A DNA stretch of 60,000 bases from Cryptomeria japonica (GCF_030272615.1 NC_081413.1:184125451-184185450); one strand, 5' to 3'. Counted from the stretch's first letter, positions 24,359-35,357 are shown. A program made the numbers and translations. The notes: generated by a model from the sequence alone, not told the origin.

Positions 24359-25380
24359 TACATCTGCTGCTGCTAGTTCTCGATTTTTCAGAAGATTTTT
24401 TGGAGGAGGGTTTCAAGTTTTTTCAAAGCTTTTTTATTGGATATGGGGTAGTTTTTTTGTTTCTCATAATTTTGGGCTCAAATAGACCTCACCATTGAGC
24501 TCGAAACGCCCCAAAACCCCCCATTTCCATATAAAATTTGTCAAATTTTGATAATTTTGGGTTTTGAATATTTTTTTGGTTTTGCCTTTTTTGGCACGAA
24601 TTTCAAGAAATTCATCAAAAAATCATTAATTTTTTTTAGAGAAGTTTGGGTCAAAAAAAGACCTCACCGTTGGCTTCCGAAGGGTGTTTCCAGTCATTTT
24701 GATATATAATTCGACCTATTTCGATGACAAGGGCCTCTAGGCTATGATTTTTTCATTGACACGCTTTACGAGGCACAAAAATCCATACGGCTGTACCTGT
24801 AAATGCGTCAAAAAATTTACATCAAAATAATAATAATAATAATATTTTTAAATTTTTTTTAACCCTCTTTTTGCACTAAAAGAGGGTTTTTTTTTCTTTT
24901 GGCTGTAACTTGGTCATACGGAGGCGTTTTTATGCCATTTGTATCTTCGAGTTCAATTGTTTGCCTTTGTTTGCCATCTGATTCGAGTAGTGTTATGTGA
25001 GGGAACTCATGCAGATTATAGTCTTCTCTACATGATCATCTTCTATTTTAGTGGAGGTTCTTCAAATCGACGGTTATTCTTCGACAGTGTTTGCAGGTTC
25101 TTCATGCTTCAGTGATTCTTCTGCTCTTCTTTTGTTCCTATCTTTTTGAACATTCTTGTTTGGAGGCTTCTTCAGTCCTTCACTTTCTTTTTCCATCTCT
25201 TTTTGGAGTATATTTTTTTTCCCACGTGGTTTTCTCTATTTCTCCGGTTCATAGAGATTTGGTTGTGATTGGGTACCTCATCAGGCCTTGATGCCGAGAC
25301 CCAAATTTTTTGCCTTCTCATGTAGTTGTTTTTTTTTGCTTCATGCATTTAGTTTTCTACCTACTCCCTAAGTTCATCTT

Positions 25381-25389
25381 AAGGGGGGG
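25381..25389 (+). promoter_or_regulatory. Polypurine tract of the LARD-like element
   Basis: AAGGGGGGG directly before the 3' LTR. Confidence 0.85.
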
Positions 25390-25744
25390 TGTTAGAGTTA
25401 TCTTGTATTAGCTAATAATTATTTATTTAATTATTAGTCTATTATACTCTACGTTTAAGCTAAACTTAGGCATTTAATAATATTGTAGGTAATTATTAAA
25501 TACACTTTATCCTTTTAGGGTTTCTTTAGGGTTGCACATATTTAGGGTTGCACACCTTTAGGGTTGCTAATATCCTTTTATAAGGATTGTATTGTACTTT
25601 TTCATTTAATTGATTCCCTCTTTGAATGATAATCTTCTTCTTCAGAGCCATTATTGTTTTTTGTCTCCAATTTTCTCTTGTGATAGGTATTTTGCTAACA
25701 AGTGTTCTTGGGATCTCCAAAGTTGTATTTTCTCAATTTCTTCA
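25390..25744 (+). repeat. 3' LTR of the LARD-like element
   Basis: 355 bp, from TGTTAGAGTTATC to TTCTTCA; homologous to 23975-24345. Confidence 0.88.
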
Positions 25745-27765
25745 ATAACAAATGGGAGCCACTTGGCAAAGTGCATCTATCATTAGAGTTACCCCTAGGT
25801 TTGTATCCATTCCTCCATGTGACTCAAATAAATGATTTGACTTCTATTTTTTAGAGTTATTGTTGTACAAACCATTTTGTGACATAGAAAGAGATGTTGG
25901 TCATAACCATGACTCCATAATAACAAAGTGGGAGTCATTCAACTATAATGCTTGGCACATGGAATGAACAATGATTGTAGAAAATGTTGAAAATACCAAT
26001 GATCATGAAATTGAAGACAATGAACCTATTCAAAGAAATACCATAGAGCATGAATGAGAAATTTTATCTATGTTGCATCAAGGTCAAAATATACAAGTTT
26101 ATAAAATAGATTTTTTGGGAAGAAGAGACATTGATAGACATATAGATTGGTTTCTTGAATATCAAGATGAAGAGTACATAGTTCAAGCAATCAATTTCAC
26201 AAGCAACAAGAAATATCATGGATGTCTCATACATGATGATATATTACAACATGTCAACTACACAACCCTCAACAATAAACCAAGAAAGACAATCAACATA
26301 ATTATGGCCCATTACTATAGAAATAAAAAAGGAGAGCCATTATTCATGATAATACAAGGAACACTGGGAACATGAAAGTCATATCTAATTGGTGCCATTA
26401 GTCAAGCCCTTGAAAATGAGGCAATGTCAGGTTGTTCTCCCCTTCTATTTCTTGCACCAACAAGAGTTGTAACATTCAATATAGGATCCTCTATAGTTTA
26501 TTAAATTTTTTGAAAAATCCCAATAAGAGACTTTTCTCAGCTAGAAAGAACAAGACTTACAAGTTTTCAAGAGGATATAGCACACATTAAATACATTTTG
26601 ATTGATGAAATGATCTTCTTTAGTCAAAACTTGTAGGAAAACATAGATTTTTGGCTTTGATAAGCATTCCCACAAAATGCACACTTAAGCTTTGTAGGTG
26701 TATCTTTCATTATGACTAATCAAGACAATTGTTTTATATTAAATTTGTTATAATTCATATCTACAAAATTTCTATAATTTTATTACATAATTTTAAAATA
26801 ATTTTTGTTAGTCATATTTTAGGTATATCTATGATTTTAATTGAAGCTTTGGGCCAATTGCCTCCAATCAATGATAGAACAACATATGACAACAACATAC
26901 AAGCAAAGTTATTGTGATAAGAATTCAAAACTGTGGTTACATTAGATAAAATATTCAGACAAGATGGACAAAACAACCAACAACAAATATTTCTTCAACT
27001 TTTGACAAATCAAAGATACAAAGCCACAAATTGATGACTGGAGATTACTTATGACAAGAACCCGAGCTATTAACATAGATGCTACAAGTAATGTTGAGTT
27101 TTAAAATACTATCCATTTGTTCTCCACAAATGAAAATGTTCATAATCATAACAAAAAGATGTTATATACATTGAAACATCCTATTGCATGTAGTCTCACA
27201 ACAAAAGTAGGAATTGTACATCAAGAAGAAGATTTTTCAAATGATGAACTTGATCTAGAAATATTGATCAACAAGAATTCAAGGGTGATGTTGACTTCAA
27301 ATCTTTGGATACAAGTAGGACTTGTAAATCGAGCTCTAGGATATGTTCAAAAGATTATTTATGAACTAGGAAGTTCTCCACCTGAACCACCATCATATGT
27401 CACGGTTGAATTTGACAATTATATATGAATACCATTTGAATCTATCATCATCTAAACATAATTCCAATAACACCAATACAAAGAGGCACCTGAAATTTTA
27501 GATACCATTGAGATTTGCATGGGCACTGACTATACATAAATCTCAGGGGTTGACTCTATCAAAAATCACAATTGATATAGGACTGACCATAAAAGAACAT
27601 GATTGACATTTGTGACAATGTCTTGAGTAAAATCTCTAGGTCTTGTAGAATAATGCCAACATTCACATATGATCATTATAAAAAAATGGAAATTGGTAGA
27701 CAACTTGCAAAGTGAAAGGCTAAAGAAAATAGAAAAATGTTTTTAGAAGATAATCGATGCAATAT
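25745..27765 (+). pseudogene. Helitron PIF1-type helicase, broken
   Basis: Helicase blocks are visible in order. A Walker A remnant, IQGTLGT*KSYLIGAI (about 26355-26400), has lost part of the usual GTAGTGKS. DEAD-like ILIDEM is at about 26600, GISMILIEALGQLPPIND at 26820-26870, and the C-terminal block VMLTSNLWIQVGLVNRALGYV and SYVTVEFDNY lies at 27280-27425. A worn HKSQG-type to TFVTMS*VKSL end follows at 27540-27640. An apparent gap between FVGVS and GISMILI (26700-26815) may be an intron or a small insertion. Stops are frequent. Confidence 0.8.
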
Positions 27766-27849
27766 ATCTTTGCACTGCACTACTATTTTTGTTGTTAACT
27801 TTATGTCCTTCGAGTTGTTGTTTATAGGGACAACAACCTTGTTTTTCTG

Positions 27850-28540
27850 CTTTTTTTTGGTTGATAAGTATATTTTATTTATTAATATTAAAGTTTAAGC
27901 TACAGACATTGTCCACCACTATCAAAAAGTAGGGATTAACCCCAGATGCTGAAACAGTATAAAAGTTTTAAGAAACTAAACTCCAAAAAAATAGGTTTGT
28001 ATGCAGATAGCCATAGCTAAACACATAAAGCTTCAGACCAAAGATAATACTACCAAAAAGAAACAAGCCCTAAAGACAAAACCCTACTTGGTTTTCTTTT
28101 TCATTTTGGGGCCATTCACCCAATAGTCTTCATCTTCATACTCTGTTCTCTTGCCCTCGCCTTGCTTCATCTCTCATTACCCAACAACTTCTTGATAATG
28201 TCCAGAAACTCTTCCTCATCAAAGAGGAAAGTACCACCCAGTTGCTTATCTTTGATTTGACCCAAGAATGTCAATTATTGTTTGATGGAACACAAAGTGA
28301 AAATAGCTTCCATCTCTGCAACCAATGCACCTGGGAAACAATGCAACCCTCACCTCAACTTCATTATTTGTGCCATTAGGTAACCTTTGAGCTCCTCTTG
28401 CAACAATTATTCCTTCCTCATCTCTAGCAATACAACCTGCTCCCGAGATGCCAGGATTACCTTACGAAGCACCATCAAAATTGATCCCCATCCATCCTTT
28501 CTCTGGTCTCTCCCATCGAGGAAAAATTACATCCCCCCCC
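27850..28540 (-). pseudogene. LINE 3' fragment with RNase H start
   Basis: On the minus strand a plant LINE RNase H opens with KGWMGINFDGAS*GNPGISGAGCIARDEEG (about 28505-28415) and soon drifts out of frame. The 3' end is marked on the plus strand by a T run at 27850-27857, that is, a poly(A) tail preceded by AATAAATAAAATATACTTATC on the minus strand. Heavily 5'-truncated; no TSD was recognised. Confidence 0.75.
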
Positions 28541-29067
28541 CATAATTATTTTATTGCTATTAATATAAAAAACAATTGAAATTTTGTTCCGATATCTTCT
28601 ATTTTTCCTAATTTTTAATTTTATCAATGACTTATATTGCGACAAATAATATGATCAAATTCATTCAATTTTTTTACTATTTATTCAAAAGTATCCAAAA
28701 AAATGCACTTGAATACTGTTTATAGTTTTATGTATCTTTTTATTAATACATAATTCAACTTTTGTTTGAAAATCTTATATTTTCTATAATGTCTAAATTG
28801 TGTAATGCATACACATAACAAGAATAATATTAGTTTTCTCCATAACACCTTATAATTTATCTATGCATGCTTCAAATTTTTAAAGTCATAATTGCTTTAA
28901 AACTATATATAATAATAATAATAATAGGGCACGAGTAGCAGAATGATTCAATCAGATGACACCATAAAATATATAGGGGTGCTTCCATTGACTTTGAATC
29001 AAATGACCATAGAATATATAGGGCCCGCCTGGAACTATATAATATTCCAGAGCAACGAGAGTTCAGT

Positions 29068-29102
<35 letters not shown>

Positions 29103-29164
29103 TGTTCTTTGGTCCTTCAAACTTTTTGTCATCCAAAAGGGAATTTGTTTGTCTCTGTGAATAA
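28541..29164. other. AT-rich spacer with (TA)n
   Basis: Holds (ATA)n at about 28908-28926, two diverged copies of a segment ending in ATAGAATATATAGGG-type sequence (28945-29025), and a (TA)15 run at 29070-29099. No gene. Confidence 0.6.
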
Positions 29165-29942
29165 TGTCGATCCTAAAAATTGTAGCTCTGTACTTATTCC
29201 TGCATACAATAGAGAAGGATAAATGGTTGGGAATAAGGGTTTGCCTTAGGTCAAACCCTAGTTTTGGAATTAACCATGAAATATCTAATTGAAATGTAAA
29301 TGAAGTATTGTAATGAAAATGATTTCCTTTTGAGGGAAATGCTGAAAAATATCTGAAACACTAATGATATATCTTTTATGAAGTTTTATTTGTCTTCACA
29401 AGGAATTGGGGTTTCATGTAGACAGTCTTCTTAAAACATAGAACATGAATGTCATCTCCAATGCTTGAATCTTGACTTCACTTTTGCTCCAATGATTCAA
29501 AGAAGACTAATTGCTTGCTCACTTGAATTTGAATTATGAATGCTTGATTGCTTGATTGAATTGATTGATCGAGATGTTGGATGTCAAAATGAAAGGAGTA
29601 AACCTCCTTTTATACATGCTTAGTAAAAAAAAAATTAATTTTCTGACATGAGTCGACATGGGATCCAAGTTCCTGCCCATTTCATGTTACTGTTATGAGA
29701 CCTTAAAATGGGCCCTAATTGGGAGGACTAGGGCATGGGTGCTCTGGTCCTTGAGGACTAGGATGTGGGTGCCCTAGTCTTGGCCATCAGGGTCTCAGGA
29801 TTTTGGGGGAGAAAGTATAGATGATGAAAATGTTGAGTTTGATGCATGGTGTGAGCAGAATCAAGGCTTAAATCCGGCCTTAGGGGATGAACATCAAAGT
29901 GAGGACAAAATTGTAAGGGCTCGTACAATTTAGGATGCTACA
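29165..29942. repeat. Unclassified element with inverted termini (solo LTR or MITE-like)
   Basis: The left end TGTCGATCCTAAAAATTGTA and the right end, read on the minus strand (TGTAGCATCCTAAATTGTAC), match with few changes, so the roughly 780-bp unit has imperfect inverted ends of about 25 bp that open with TG. It has no coding content. Flanks show no matching TSD. A decayed solo LTR or a small DNA element are both possible. Confidence 0.4.
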
Positions 29943-30038
29943 CTATCAAAATGTACAACCATTGATATATTGATTTTGTTCATCTATGTTGTGCATTACA
30001 TTCTACAATTTCTTTCAAATACTCTAAATGATCCATTC

Positions 30039-30186
30039 AACCATTTCACTTCAAACTCACTACTAATAAAATCTTTATTATTATTTAAAAATATTTATTA
30101 TTATGTATGAATATTAAATATTTTCATAATTTGACATCTCTCGACATATCTTACTTAGATTTTTTAAAATATAGGTATGCTAGTTT
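30039..30186 (+). repeat. Direct repeat left of the TTAGGG-like block
   Basis: AACCATTTCAC.. to ..TATAGGTATGCTAGTT. It matches 31501-31625 in order (CATCTCTCGACATATCTTACTTAGATTTTTTAAAATATAGG against ATCTCTCGGCGTACTTTACTTAGATTTTTTTAAATATAGG, shown here only as a comparison of segments). Confidence 0.75.
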
Positions 30187-30289
30187 TAGATACTCTAAAA
30201 AAACATATTTTTAAAATTTAATTTTAAATTGTTTTGTTTGATGGCTACCTTTTAATAACTTTATAAAGAAAATTTAATTAATGCCTAAC

Positions 30290-31480
30290 ATCATTAGGTT
30301 AGGGTTAGGGTTAGGGTTAGGGTTAGTGTTAATGTTAATGCTATAAAATAAAGTTTGGGATCAAGTTTACAATTAGCATTAAGGTTAAAATAGGGTTTAG
30401 GTTCAAGGTTAATTCAGAATAAAGGTTGACATTAGAATTAGGGTTAGTGTTAGGGTTAAGGCTAGGTTAGGGCTAGGGTTAAATAAGATTAGGTATCAAT
30501 TAGGATTACAAAAGAAATCTTTTAGTTAAGGTTAGGACTAGGGTTAAATTATGATTAGGGTTAGGGTTATATTATGAATAAAGTTTCAATAGCATTAGGG
30601 TTAATATTAGACTAGAGTTAAGGTTAAGGTTAAGGTTAGGATTTAATTAGGAATAAGGTTAATGTTAGATTAGGGTTCAATTAAGAGAAAATATTTCAAT
30701 TACAATTGAGGTTGAATCAGGGTTATGGTTAGGGTTATATTTAAAATTAGGGTTAGGGTTGAATTGGGATTAGGATTAATGTTAGGCTAGGGTTTAAACA
30801 AGGTTAGCATTAGGGTTGGATTCAATGTTATACTAGGGTTAAAATTAGAATTAGTGATAGGATTGGGATTATGGTTAAATTGGGGTAAGGTTTCAATAAG
30901 GGTTATGGCTAAGATTAAGGTTACTATTCAACTTGAGTTGTAGCTTAATAAGTGTTGAAGTTAGGGTTCATTTAATTTAGAATTAACCTTCAATGAATGT
31001 TATTGATAGAGTTTAATTATGGTTAGGGTTTAATTGGTGTTAGAATTAGGCTATAATTAAATTAAATTAGGATTTAGTTAAGGTTCAAATAGAGTTAATT
31101 CTATAGTTCAATTATGATTAAGATTAGAATTAAAATTAAAGATAAAAATTTCAATTAGCGTTAGACTTTAATTAGGGTTTTAAGATAAATATTCAAGTTA
31201 GGGTTAGAGCTTAATTATGATTATAGTTTGAATATTATTAGGGTTGATATTAGACTAGTAAGGTTAGGGTTAGTGTAGTGTTAGATTAGGGATCAATAAA
31301 AGTTAGAGCTAGGGATCAATAAAAGTTAGAGCTAGGGTTCAATTAGGGTTACAGTAAAATTATGGTTATAAGAAAAGTATTTGAGTTAGGGTTAAATTAC
31401 GGTTAGGGTTTATATAGGGTGAAGGTTAGACATTAATTATGGTTAGGATTAATGTTAGATTAGGGTTTAAACAAGGTTAG
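30290..31480 (+). repeat. Degenerate telomere-like TTAGGG array
   Basis: Begins with about five clean GGTTAG units (30293-30326), then continues for about 1.2 kb as GTTAGGGTT, TTAGGATTA and TTAATGTTAG variants broken by AATTA. The core unit is the hexamer TTAGGG, not the usual plant heptamer TTTAGGG. It is interstitial and old; no subtelomeric genes are nearby. Confidence 0.8.
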
Positions 31481-31500
31481 CATCAGATGTTAATTTATTG

Positions 31501-31625
31501 AACCATTTCACATCAATCTCATTACTATCAACTCTTTACTATTATTTTTTAATATTAACATTTTTAAATTTGATATCTCTCGGCGTACTTTACTTAGATT
31601 TTTTTAAATATAGGTATGCTAGTTA
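31501..31625 (+). repeat. Direct repeat right of the TTAGGG-like block
   Basis: Second copy of 30039-30186, about 20 bp shorter. It runs directly into the dispersed repeat at 31623. Confidence 0.75.
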
Positions 31626-31775
31626 TATTTATTCTTCAATTTATAATAATTTTAATTTGTTAATATTGAGTTTATCTTTTGATTAATGTCAATATTGTGT
31701 AGATATTATATTATCTATAATTTTAGGTATAATTCAATAATATTTAAATTTGAATAAATAAAAAACTAGTTTTAC
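31623..31775 (+). repeat. Dispersed repeat, copy 2
   Basis: Matches 19988-20140 in the same orientation. Confidence 0.7.
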
Positions 31776-31856
31776 TTTTTTATTTAATTATTTATTAACT
31801 TAACAATTTTATTATTTGTTATTAATTTTTAAAATTATTATTTTTATTAATATTTA

Positions 31857-32104
31857 GATTTTGATTTATTGTTTGATATTTACACTAAATGTACATATAT
31901 GTCATCTTGTAAAATTATTCTTGATGAATTCCTTCCCACTATCACACAACAAAAAATTGAATCATACAAGTGAATTGATAGATTTTGATATATTGTTCGA
32001 TATTCATGCTAAATGCACAAATATGTAATCTTGTACAATTATTCTTGATGAATTCGTTCCCACTATCACACAACAAAAATTTGAGTCATATAGGTGACTT
32101 GATA
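31857..32104 (+). repeat. Tandem duplication, unit 124 bp
   Basis: Two copies (from 31857 and 31981), each with GATTTTGATWTATTG and TCTTGATGAATTC, then CCCACTATCACACAACAAAAA. Function unknown. Confidence 0.85.
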
Positions 32105-32227
32105 GATAGACAATATGACATAATAAATAATAAATATAATTTATAATTAGTTTATTATATAATTAAATAATAATCGATTTTAATATATAATTTTAAAATA
32201 ATAATATTATTGAACTTATATATGTAT

Positions 32228-33185
32228 ATAAATTTATATATCCCCCTCTATCTTTTCCAAGTTATATCTATCTCTTTGTTTCTTATTTCAATCCATATCT
32301 CTCCTTCATTTCTATCCCTATCTCTCCCTCTTTCTATCTCAAGCTCTCTCCCCATCTCCCTCTTTCTATATCTCTATACTTCTTTGTCCTCTACATTTCT
32401 CTCCCTCCCTCTCCCTCTATCTCTTTATACATATATATCTCCCTCTTCGTATCTGTCTCCATATCTCTCTCATTCTGCATACACACACATACTCCCCAAT
32501 TCCCCCTCTCCACATCTCTCTCTCTCTCTCTATCATTTCCCCCCTCTCTCTACCTCCCCATCTCTCTCTCTCTCTCTCTCTCTAACCTTTATAGATCTTT
32601 ATCTCTCTATCTCTCCCCCAGTCGCTCTCTCGCTTACATTATATCTCTATTTTTATTTCTCTCTCTTAATCTCCCTCTCACTCCTCTCTATATCTCTTCT
32701 ATCCACATCTTTATCTACCTCTATCTTCTTATCCCTCTATCTCTCTTGTTATTGTGTTCTCTCTTTCCCTATCTCTCTTTAACTCTTTAAATCACCTTCT
32801 ATTTATATCTCTCCCTTTCTTCATATCCCTCTCTAAATATTGAGCTATCTCTCCATCTACCCTTCTTCTTCTTCTCTCTCTCCCCCCTCTCTCTATTTTC
32901 CCTCTTCTTTGACCTCTATATCTATATCTCTTTGTCTCTCTATCTTTACCTCTCAAAATTCCTTCTTTCATCTCTCCCTCTATCTTTCTCTAATTATCTC
33001 TCAATCTCTCTCTACTCCCATTTCTCTTTCTCTATCTAAATCTATCTATATATCATTTCCTACCTATATATTTATCTTTCTATCTCTCTCTCTCACTCTT
33101 TCCTCCTTTTTTTATTTGTATATCTTTTTTTCTCACTCTCTCTTTCACTATTACAAACATAACACGAGCCTATTTATCTTCCTAA
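32228..33185 (+). repeat. Pyrimidine-rich (CT)n low-complexity tract
   Basis: Nearly 1 kb of TCTCTCTCCCTCTATCTC-type sequence. The two long open frames in it (Ser/Leu/Pro/Tyr only) are produced by the composition and are not genes. It ends about 420 bp before the PPR gene. Confidence 0.92.
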
Positions 33186-33602
33186 TTTAGAGGTTTTTTT
33201 CCATTTGTGTTTGGATCTCTACATTGATTTGAAGCAATCACTTCTCCATTAAGACATTTTTTGCACAAACAAAATGAATTGTTAAATGGCCTACCAATTG
33301 ACCTTCCATGCCTATTCGGCATACCCATTACACACCAAGTTGCAATTGCTAGTTAAAATCAGCTTAGAAACAAGAAAATGGAAATAGAAAAGTTGAAATT
33401 TGCCGTATATTACAGCTGGGAAGCCAAGTATCGCTCCTGATTTACAGAAACAAATAGATGACTGTAATCCCACGTTTGAGGATGAAGTGGGCGATGGTGT
33501 TTGATAGTCATTGTGGAAGATTTATAGTTAGAATACTTACACATGTATTTACCACACAATCTGCTGTAGAGTCTAGTACGCATCTTCAATTATAATAGTG
33601 GG
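33186..33602 (+). other. Upstream region of the plus-strand PPR gene
   Basis: Ordinary composition. No TATA box could be assigned with confidence, and no coding extension homologous to the N-terminus of the minus-strand paralogue was found. Confidence 0.5.
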
Positions 33603-35357
33603 ATGCCATCCGCAGGCCATCTCAATCTTAAAGCCTTGCGTTGGTTGAAGGAGACACCAACGACTTATGGGGGATTTGCATTTGCTGCGCACAATTTTTT
33701 CCAAAATAAGCTTATCGACATGTATGTCAAATGCAGGAGTTTGATTAATGCGCGTAAAGTGTTTGACGAAATGACAGAGCGAGATGGCTTCTCATGGAAT
33801 GTGATCATTGCAGCTTACCGAAAATGTGAGTATCCTCACGAGGCATTGACTCTGTTTCATCTAATGCAACACACAGGTGTCCAACCAGACGAATTTACGT
33901 TAGCTAGCATACTCCCAGCCTGTGCCAAGGTACGAGCTTTGGAACAGGGCATGGACATCCATCAAAGAATAATCCAAAGAGGATTTTTGTCAAATGTTAT
34001 AGTTGCAAGTGCCTTGATAGACATGTATGTAAAATGTGGAAGTCTTCAGATGGCGCGCAAACTGTTTGACAATACTCCTCAAAGAAATGTGGTTTCGTGG
34101 AATGGAATGATTGCAGGGTATGCTCAAAATGGTATTCTCGACAAGGCTTTAAGGCTTTTCGAAGATATGCCTAGTCGAGACGTGGTTTCATGGAATACAA
34201 TGATTACAGGATATGCTCAAAATGGTGCTCTTGACGAGGCTCTAAGGCTTTTCCAAAATATGCCTCAAAGAAATGTGATCTCATGGAATGCAATGATTGC
34301 AGGATATGCACAAAATGGTGTTCTTGATGAGGCATTAAGGCTTTTCAAAGAAATGCCTGAAAGAGATGTGGTTTCATGGACTGCAATGATTGCAGGATAT
34401 GCACAAAATGGAAACCTTGGGGAGGCTTCAAGGGTTTTCAAAGAAATGCCTCAGAAAAATGTGGTTTCATGGAATGCTATCATTGCAGGATATACACAAA
34501 ATGGGCTTGTTGAAAAGGCCTTGGAGACTTTTAAGCAAATGCAATCAGCAGGTGTACAGCCAAACTCAAAAACCTTTGCTAGCATCCTCCCAGCTTGTGC
34601 TGAAATGGGAGCTTTGGAACATGGTATGGACATCCATCAAAATATTCTCGAAACGGGTATTTTTTCAAATGTTGTAGTTGTCAGCGCCCTGGTAGACATG
34701 TATGCAAAATGTGGAAGCCTACAAAAAGCACGCGAACTGTTTGATAAAATTTCTCAGCGAGACTCAATCTTATGGAGTGCAATGATTGCAGGATATGCAA
34801 TGCATGGCTTTTACAAGGATGCGTTTGAACTCTTTACAATAATGAAGCTCTCTGGAATATACCCTGACCATGTTAGCTTCGGCTGTGTTTTACTTGCATG
34901 TAGCCATGCAGGTTTAGTGAATGAAGGATGTAAGTACTTCAACAGTATTTGTGACTCTTATTGCATTATACCTTCAATGGATCATTATGTATGCATGGTT
35001 GACCTTCTTGGCCGTGCTGGTTATCTCGAGGAAGCTCTAAATTTTATCATCAAAATGCCAATTGAACCTGCAGTGGTTGTGTGGACATGTTTACTCGGCT
35101 CTTGTAGACTACATAAGACTATAGGGCTGGGAGAATTTACAGCAACTCTTCTTTTTGGGCTGGATCCAAAAAATTCTACACCTTACATTCTCTTGTCAAA
35201 CATCTATGCAGAACTGGGCAGGTGCAGTGATGTTCAAAGGATAAGGAAATTGATGGAAAACAGAGGAATAAAAAAGGTACCTGGATGTAGTTGGATTGAA
35301 GTTCAGAAAGTGGTACATGTGTTTTCTGTATTCAACACATCATACCCACCTACATAG
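33603..35357 (+). CDS. PLS-class PPR protein, E-type, truncated (584 aa)
   Basis: Organelle RNA-binding protein of the family that selects C-to-U editing sites. The 584 residues divide into motifs: S (31-61), P (62-96), L (97-131), S (132-162), four tandem 31-residue S motifs of the form VVSWNxMIAGYAQNG (163-286), P (287-321), L (322-356), S (357-387), P, L2, S2 (388-490), then E1/E2 with PGCSWIEV (491-584). It ends at TAG 35355 within YPPT*EINARL. The minus-strand paralogue has HPQTQEIHAKL there, so a Gln codon (CAG) has probably become TAG. Remains of the DYW domain follow. The start chosen is the first ATG in frame, but no clear transit peptide is visible, so the true N-terminus may be lost. 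It may act with a separate DYW protein, or be a pseudogene. Confidence 0.82.
   Translation: MPSAGHLNLKALRWLKETPTTYGGFAFAAHNFFQNKLIDMYVKCRSLINARKVFDEMTERDGFSWNVIIAAYRKCEYPHEALTLFHLMQHTGVQPDEFTLASILPACAKVRALEQGMDIHQRIIQRGFLSNVIVASALIDMYVKCGSLQMARKLFDNTPQRNVVSWNGMIAGYAQNGILDKALRLFEDMPSRDVVSWNTMITGYAQNGALDEALRLFQNMPQRNVISWNAMIAGYAQNGVLDEALRLFKEMPERDVVSWTAMIAGYAQNGNLGEASRVFKEMPQKNVVSWNAIIAGYTQNGLVEKALETFKQMQSAGVQPNSKTFASILPACAEMGALEHGMDIHQNILETGIFSNVVVVSALVDMYAKCGSLQKARELFDKISQRDSILWSAMIAGYAMHGFYKDAFELFTIMKLSGIYPDHVSFGCVLLACSHAGLVNEGCKYFNSICDSYCIIPSMDHYVCMVDLLGRAGYLEEALNFIIKMPIEPAVVVWTCLLGSCRLHKTIGLGEFTATLLFGLDPKNSTPYILLSNIYAELGRCSDVQRIRKLMENRGIKKVPGCSWIEVQKVVHVFSVFNTSYPPT
34089..34460 (+). repeat. 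Four tandem 93-bp units coding S-type PPR motifs
   Basis: Units at 34089, 34182, 34275 and 34368 share long identical stretches at DNA level (ATGATTGCAGGATATGC, CAAAATGG and others). This implies recent duplication or gene conversion within the gene. Confidence 0.88.

Larger units (their letters stand above)
23975..25744 (+). mobile_element. LARD-like non-autonomous LTR retrotransposon
   Basis: Two LTRs (23975-24345 and 25390-25744) that begin TGTTAGAGTT and end TTCTTCA flank a 1.04-kb internal region with no gag or pol. A PBS (TGGTATCAGAGCC) follows the 5' LTR directly, and a polypurine tract precedes the 3' LTR. The flanks ATAAT and ATAAC differ by one base, a probable decayed 5-bp TSD. 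It interrupts the Helitron reading between SWIYNPK and the SHLAKCASIIR segment. It must use proteins from an autonomous relative. Confidence 0.85.
21775..27765 (+). mobile_element. Dead Helitron (Rep-helicase), with nested insertions
   Basis: Pieces of a Helitron Rep/helicase protein run left to right: a Helitron helicase-like N-terminal region, Rep HUH and two-Tyr motifs, then a PIF1-type helicase. They are split by a TRIM (21948-22282) and a LARD-like element (23975-25744). Once both insertions are set aside, the host sequence reads as one transposase. The 5' TC and 3' hairpin-CTRR ends were not located, so the limits are only those of the coding remains. Confidence 0.8.

Noticed and set aside
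28872-29164. Short frames around the (TA)15 tract
   Set aside because: They are Ile/Tyr repeats from the microsatellite.
30290-31480. True chromosome end
   Set aside because: The array is degenerate, interstitial and has complex sequence on both sides.
32210-33190. Two long open frames of 190 and 116 codons
   Set aside because: They lie in the (CT)n tract and encode only Ser/Leu/Pro/Tyr runs; composition alone explains them.
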